Positions 19,901 through 22,759 of a stretch of 22,759 nt of DNA are shown piece by piece. The notes below the pieces were generated by a model. That model was given only the letters and a program-made list of their open reading frames with translations. It was not told the origin of the DNA and ran no database searches. Position 1 is the stretch's first letter. Every line of letters begins with the position of its first letter. Both the position numbers and the translations under genes were made by a program. This DNA comes from Rhizophlyctis rosea (taxonomy: Eukaryota; Chytridiomycota; Chytridiomycetes; Rhizophlyctidales; Rhizophlyctidaceae), in contig JADGJC010000430.1 of assembly GCA_027596075.1 (NCBI GenBank), forward strand, positions 5,433-28,191, written 5' to 3'.

Positions 19901-22759
19901 CTCGTTCCCTTCCAACTCCCAGTGTCCCGTCTGTCCGCGCGTCGTCATCGTCATCTCCATCGACGGCATCTTCTACGGTGCCTTCTGCTGCGCGGAGTGG
20001 GATGGCAGAGAATGGGATGATAGGGAGCGTGTCGGCCGCAAACACGTCAGCGGGGAGTGGATTGATGGGTGTGGAAGGGATTATGGAGGGGTTAAAGAGC
20101 TTGAAGCTTGATGATGTGGGCGAATTGGTTAAGCGGATGATGCAAATGAAGATTTTTTCGTCTGCATTTGAGAAGGTTAGAGTGGCAAACAGTTCAATTG
20201 CTCTCTCGAACTTTTACATTGACATCTGTTTTTCCCCTGACCATGCTCCAGATTCGTCCTGCGAAGAAGGACTTCGTTGAGAAGAAGACGCCTGCGGCCG
20301 CCGTCTCAGCGCCGCCATCTGTACGACCAAAGGTTGGGACGGAGGACCAAAGAGGGCGGTCAAGTGTCTCTGAACACGCACCTGTGACGCGATCCATCTC
20401 AGCACCGCCATCTGCACAACCAAAGTACGGGACGGACGACCAAAGAGGGCGGTCAAGTGTCTCTGAACTGGCGCCTGCGACGCGATCCATCTCAGCACCG
20501 CCATCTGAACAACCGAAGGTTGGGACGGAGGACCAAAGAGGGCGGTCAAGTGTCTCTGAACAGGCACTGGTGACGAGAGACGGTGGGACAACACTGGGAG
20601 AGCCATCAGCGAATGAGGCCAACGATCCAGATCAAGTTATGGACTCGCCGGTATTGAAGGACTTCGTCCCTGCTTCAGATGCTGAAGCACCCCCTCAAAA
20701 TGCCATTGCCGCCGTGGAGGTTGTCGATGAGCCCACAGATACTCAATCGAGTTCGTCGAAGCCCACCGCGCCGAAGAGCTCGCCGCAAGCAAGTACAGCC
20801 TCGACGCCCACAACTTCCATTCAGTCTGGCACTCCTGCCCTCCAACCGGCGGTCCGCAACGCAAAGGAAGAGGACAAGAAAGCAGCCCCTGCTGCTGCTG
20901 CTGCTTCGAGCGCACCGCCGCCACCAAGTTCACCAGCACCACAATCCCCCCCATCCCGCGTCAACGACAGTTTGACATCACCACCTGGGTTGTCGCTCCC
21001 GACGTCCATTCCAGACGCTACGTTGGCGAACTCGCACTTAGTGACAGCTGCCGCTCCTAACCCATCCACGTCCCTTCCAAGCGCCTTGCCGAAATCAACC
21101 ATGACTGCTTCCGGCCTCAGCGCAGCGCCAACCGTGCCTCCGCACGTTCCGTCAGCAACTACTGCACCGCCAGCACATTCTACTATGGTTTTTGATATGG
21201 CTGCGTGTCAGGCGGATGCGGCGAAGGAGAGGAAGAAACCCAAGTTTGGCTCTAGTTGGAAGCCACCGGTGACGAACCCTTTTGCCGATCCGGCGACGGA
21301 TGGTGGTGGTGGGTTCGGATCGCTTGGTGGGGGCTCGTCATTTGGAGGGAGCGGAAATGGTGATGGTGGTTTCGGTTTTGGGGTGGGAGGAGGGGGAGGG
21401 AGTTCGGCGGGAGAGTTTAGTGGTGGTGGTGGATTTGGGGCGTCTTTCGGCAGTGCGACGACCGTGGCTACAAATCCCTTCGCATCCCCATTGCCGACAA
21501 CAGGCACCGCCGCGCCATCCTTCGACATACTGGGTGCAAAAAGTTCGTCTCAAACAGCAGCATTTCAATCGACGGCAGCTCCGGCACCGGCTGCTCCTTC
21601 CGATACATTCATGTTCGGTAACAGGAGCACCGTCGCACCTCCATCTACGCTAGCAAGCGCAGTCCCCTCGGCTACCGCTGCTCCGCTCTGCGGTTCATCC
21701 GCTTTTGCCGCGTTGCCACCACCAACAAATGCCGGCGTAATCGCGGCACCAAGCATGTTCAATGCTCCCAGTGCACAGCCCGCTGCGCTCCCACTTGCTC
21801 CAACTGCGAGCGCACCGACGAACACCTTCTCCTTCCCAGCTTCGACCAATGCGCCAGCACCAGCCCCGTTCTCGTTCACAGCCTCCTCCACCGGTACAAC
21901 CGCTCCTCAGCAGCCCGCTGCGCCGTCCTTTAGCGCGTTCGGGTCTTCGGCGTTTGGGGGTTCCGGATCGAGTTTCGAATTTGGAGGAAGTTCGGGTGTG
22001 GGGTCGGCGGTGGCGGGACAACCTGGTGCGTTTGTGTTTGGTGCTAGGGCTGGTGTGGGGAAGATTAGGGCCGTAAGGCCGAGTTTGGGTTCATCGGGTA
22101 CGGCGGTTGGGGTGGGGACGGGGATGGGTTTGGGGAGTGCGAGGAGTGGGAGTGGGAGTGTTGATATGGAGGGTGTGAGTGGGGTTCTGCCTGCGGGGGG
22201 TGGTGGTGGAAAAAACGTGTTGGGTGTTTTGAGTTTAAGGAAGAAGACGACGGAGACGCCGGTGTCGGGTGATTTGACGCGGGGTGAGACAAATTTCAGG
22301 CGAGGGAAGGCGGGGAGTGGGAGTGAGTTTAAGGATGAGAGTGGTGGGTTCGGTGGGGGGGCGGGTGATGGGACAGGAACCTTGAAGAGTTTGGCGGGGG
22401 CGGAGGGTGGGGTGAATGTTGCTTCGGGGAGTTTGGGAGGGGTTGGGGGGTTGGGAGTCATGAGTGCGGTTGAGACGGCGGTTTCGGGAGGAGGAGGTAG
22501 TGGTGTTGCGGGGGAGAGTGTTGGTGGGGGGTTGCAGCCGTTTGTTGGTTCCCAACACTCCTTTTTGGTTAGTGCGGGTGATCAGGGGGGGAATGGTGGG
22601 GATAGTCAGGGGGATAGTGATTTTGGATCGGGGGTTGTGAGTGCCGAGGATAGTACCGTAGGGACACCGGTTCCTAACTCGCCTTCGGATGGGACGGTGG
22701 AGAGTGGGGGTGGGAGTGATGTGATGGGTGGTGTGAGTTGGGGGAGGAATTCGGGGGAG
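13964..22759 (+). CDS. Large multi-exon chimeric protein: coiled coil, TOM1/HUWE1-like helical region, macro domain, FG-rich tail (3' end outside window)
   Basis: Exons that join in phase: 14111-14318, 14382-14456, 14523-15266, 15341-15400, 15462-15842, 15906-15971, 16037-16117, 16183-16215, 16279-16311, 16375-16518, 16638-16723, 16802-16937, 17000-17235, 17517-17622, 17858-18983, 19047-19129, 19191-19330, 19390-19470, 19531-19635, 19702-20175, and 20252-22759, which is open to the edge. They total about 2,300 codons. The start is uncertain. ATG 14036 reads straight into exon 14111. An intron at 14043-14110 (GTAAGT, TTCTAAC branch, ATGCAG) would instead need an acidic exon (DEEDDDEDVE) spliced from ATG 13964. 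Domain order: a conserved-looking N block (about 14111-14456, unrecognised), a Ser/Pro/Gln region with Lys/Arg patches, a coiled coil, the TOM1-like helices, the macro domain, a 3x31-residue repeat, and the FG/Gly tail. It may act at the nuclear pore or chromatin as an ADP-ribose- or ubiquitin-linked scaffold; this is inference. No HECT domain is seen. Phase agreement over 20 junctions argues that it is intact and expressed. Confidence 0.8.
14382..16518 (+). other. Nine consecutive phase-1/phase-1 symmetric exons
   Basis: Exons of 75, 744, 60, 381, 66, 81, 33, 33 and 144 nt are each a multiple of three and each is bounded by phase-1 introns whose donor follows a G. The intervening introns (about 61-74 nt) share a related 3' half, such as GAACTCACTGAC...CGATTGYTAG at about 16009-16036 and 16158-16182. 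Some peptide ends are alike (VGVQA versus FEVQT). Any exon in the set can be skipped or duplicated without changing frame. Confidence 0.8.
14523..14560 (+). repeat. Coding GCA/TCA trinucleotide runs
   Basis: A GCAGCAGCAGCAGCATCATC-type run encodes Ala4-Ser6 in the large gene. A GAG run encoding Glu5 follows at about 14627-14641. Both are candidates for length variation between strains. Confidence 0.8.
16802..17235 (+). other. Coiled-coil region of the large protein
   Basis: Two exons (16802-16937 and 17000-17235) encode about 125 residues rich in Leu, Glu, Gln, Arg and Lys with heptad-like spacing: LLERRIGELTRDREELRKKL, then AEYDRLKNELAAAHCDNNQL, then RVIALADEVATLRSNAL. There is a Pro-Pro break in between (IAPPLVD). 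This suggests oligomerisation through a parallel coiled coil. Confidence 0.7.
17236..17516 (+). other. Long intron with an 18-bp perfect tandem duplication
   Basis: This intron of 281 nt (GTGAGT...ATGCAG, phase 0) is about four times the usual size in this gene. It holds two perfect copies of GGGAGGGAAGGTTGGGTA at 17271-17288 and 17289-17306, followed by a long pyrimidine-rich stretch. Confidence 0.65.
18043..18810 (+). other. TOM1/HUWE1-like helical segment
   Basis: Within one exon the reading passes through EAIGAAKLLVAEVLALKN, then LKCLAELVVAYPSCRF, LFLKHLVEELLPHGVN, AAARGVLLGLCVR, SLVLKAIYDCASAAMFVR, SRLLALREMCLSLLS, HMLDMGFVDILDDLRRAAMD and YHQLLIARDLLLQVK. Order and spacing follow the helical repeat region that precedes the acidic DUF4414 part of fungal TOM1/HUWE1 E3 ligases: a 'LxELLxSY' helix, '+..LhYLL.-LLP.G', '..WA..VlvaLC', 'R+.VL-ai..a', 'Y.RLLALADLC..LL', then 'A..MLEK.FV..LT.AL.D'. 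The ligase HECT domain is not present in the window. The assignment rests on pattern only. Confidence 0.5.
18945..19790 (+). other. Macro domain (GDAP2-like), spread over six exons
   Basis: After splicing the residues run RKLNGKMAVWMGSRTDVVVD, AVVTEVFVCANNLTARS, VETEIHDAAGTFLKSAS, ACGQAMVTNGLDLPAGHIIH, then VVIP, YYKKCLDVLVEKQLKTIAFG, GGLSPEAAVKVVVQSVREWM and VERVIFVVSSAQEKEMYEQ. The strands and helices match the macro fold: W-x-GDI...VDAIV, A-x-H-x-AAG, G-x-A-x-x-TxG-xxLPA-xxIIHxV, Y-xx-L-x-x-A-xxx-xxSIAF, EAAxxxxxTVREWL and VxxVIFxxxxxxxxxxY. The GDI Asp is Ser and the Gly-rich NAAN/GGGG loop is absent, as in GDAP2-type domains, so ADP-ribose hydrolysis is doubtful. Confidence 0.75.
19130..19190 (+). 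other. GC-AG intron inside the macro domain
   Basis: The donor is CAG|GCAAGT and the acceptor ATTTAG, with a GCTAAC branch-like word 16-21 nt upstream of the 3' end; length is 61 nt. Only this choice keeps the macro reading (TARS|VETEIHDAAG) in frame. The nearby GTATTT at 19134 puts the next exon out of frame. Confidence 0.7.
20306..20584 (+). repeat. Three 93-bp tandem repeats (31 residues each)
   Basis: Units start at 20306, 20399 and 20492, exactly 93 bp apart. Each encodes a SAPPSxxPKxGTxDQRGRSS plus VSE unit. The core GACCAAAGAGGGCGGTCAAG plus TGTCTCTGAA is identical in all three copies, while positions beside it vary. Keeping a multiple of three preserves the frame. Confidence 0.95.
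21230..22759 (+). other. FG/Gly-rich nucleoporin-like tail of the large protein
   Basis: FG and FxFG-type motifs (PKFGSSW, GGFGS, SSFGGS, GGFGFGVG, GFGASFG, FMFGN, FSAFGSSAFGG, FEFGG, FVFGA) are spaced by Gly/Ser/Ala/Thr linkers. They are followed by a basic KIRAVRPS stretch (about 22058-22083) and a Gly/Ser/Asp-rich end. This composition resembles FG nucleoporins of the NUP1/NUP153 type, where phenylalanines bind karyopherins. The paralogue at the left edge suggests the stop lies a few dozen codons beyond the window. The coding strand is very G-rich with GGT/GGG runs. Confidence 0.6.
21661..21849 (+). repeat. Duplicated block, right copy
   Basis: Gapless partner of 1564-1752, 20,097 bp to the right and in the same orientation, lying in the same position of the paralogous tail. 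Confidence 0.9.

Noticed and set aside
21208..22558. Pro-rich minus-strand open frames opposite the FG tail
   Set aside because: They are shadows of the Gly-rich plus-strand frame, where GGN reads as Pro on the other strand.

Overview
The window reads as eukaryotic nuclear DNA, most likely from an early-diverging (chytrid-type) fungus. The genes are intron-rich. Introns are mostly 55-80 nt with GT-AG ends (one is GC-AG), and several have a CTAAC-like branch site just before the acceptor. The recognisable proteins (SEC23, RPN1, SPT6, macro domain) are eukaryotic. The species assignment is an inference. There is no bacterial operon structure, CRISPR array, rRNA, or tRNA that I can support.

Layout. 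(1) 1-2491, plus strand: the 3' end of a large gene with a Gly/Ser/FG-rich C-terminal tail; its frame changes at least three times. (2) 2492-3517: no gene seen. (3) About 3.5-11.4 kb, minus strand: a run of broken fragments of conserved housekeeping genes, all in one orientation and mostly with introns still in place. In their direction of reading these are an unrecognised spliced-looking fragment (about 11.4-10.6 kb), a possible ArfGAP zinc-finger piece (about 9.9 kb), SPT6 in two pieces (9.6-9.1 and 8.4-7.9 kb), SEC23 (6.4-4.8 kb), RPN1 (4.8-4.1 kb, joined in frame to SEC23), and a GT14/Branch-type glycosyltransferase (4.1-3.5 kb). The SEC23 copy has frameshifts, stops and an internal deletion of roughly 80 codons, so these are pseudogene remnants. 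They are DNA-derived rather than retrocopies. (4) 11.4-13.9 kb: nothing recognisable. (5) About 14.0 kb to the right edge, plus strand: one long, apparently intact, 5'- and 3'-uncertain gene. I could join about 22 exons with every phase agreeing, giving about 2,300 codons that stay open to the last base.

The large gene encodes, in order: a short conserved-looking N-terminal block, a low-complexity Ser/Pro/Gln region built from nine consecutive phase-1 symmetric exons (including two 33-nt micro-exons), a coiled coil, a helical segment resembling the region before the acidic part of TOM1/HUWE1 ubiquitin ligases, a GDAP2-like macro domain with degenerate ADP-ribose loops, three 93-bp tandem repeats, and an FG/Gly-rich nucleoporin-like tail. 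Its tail is a paralogue of the gene at the left edge; a 189-bp block is about 91% identical by hand count. The window is therefore two diverged copies of a chimeric gene family flanking a graveyard of same-strand gene fragments. The macro plus TOM1-like plus FG architecture and the fragment mosaic are the most unusual content.
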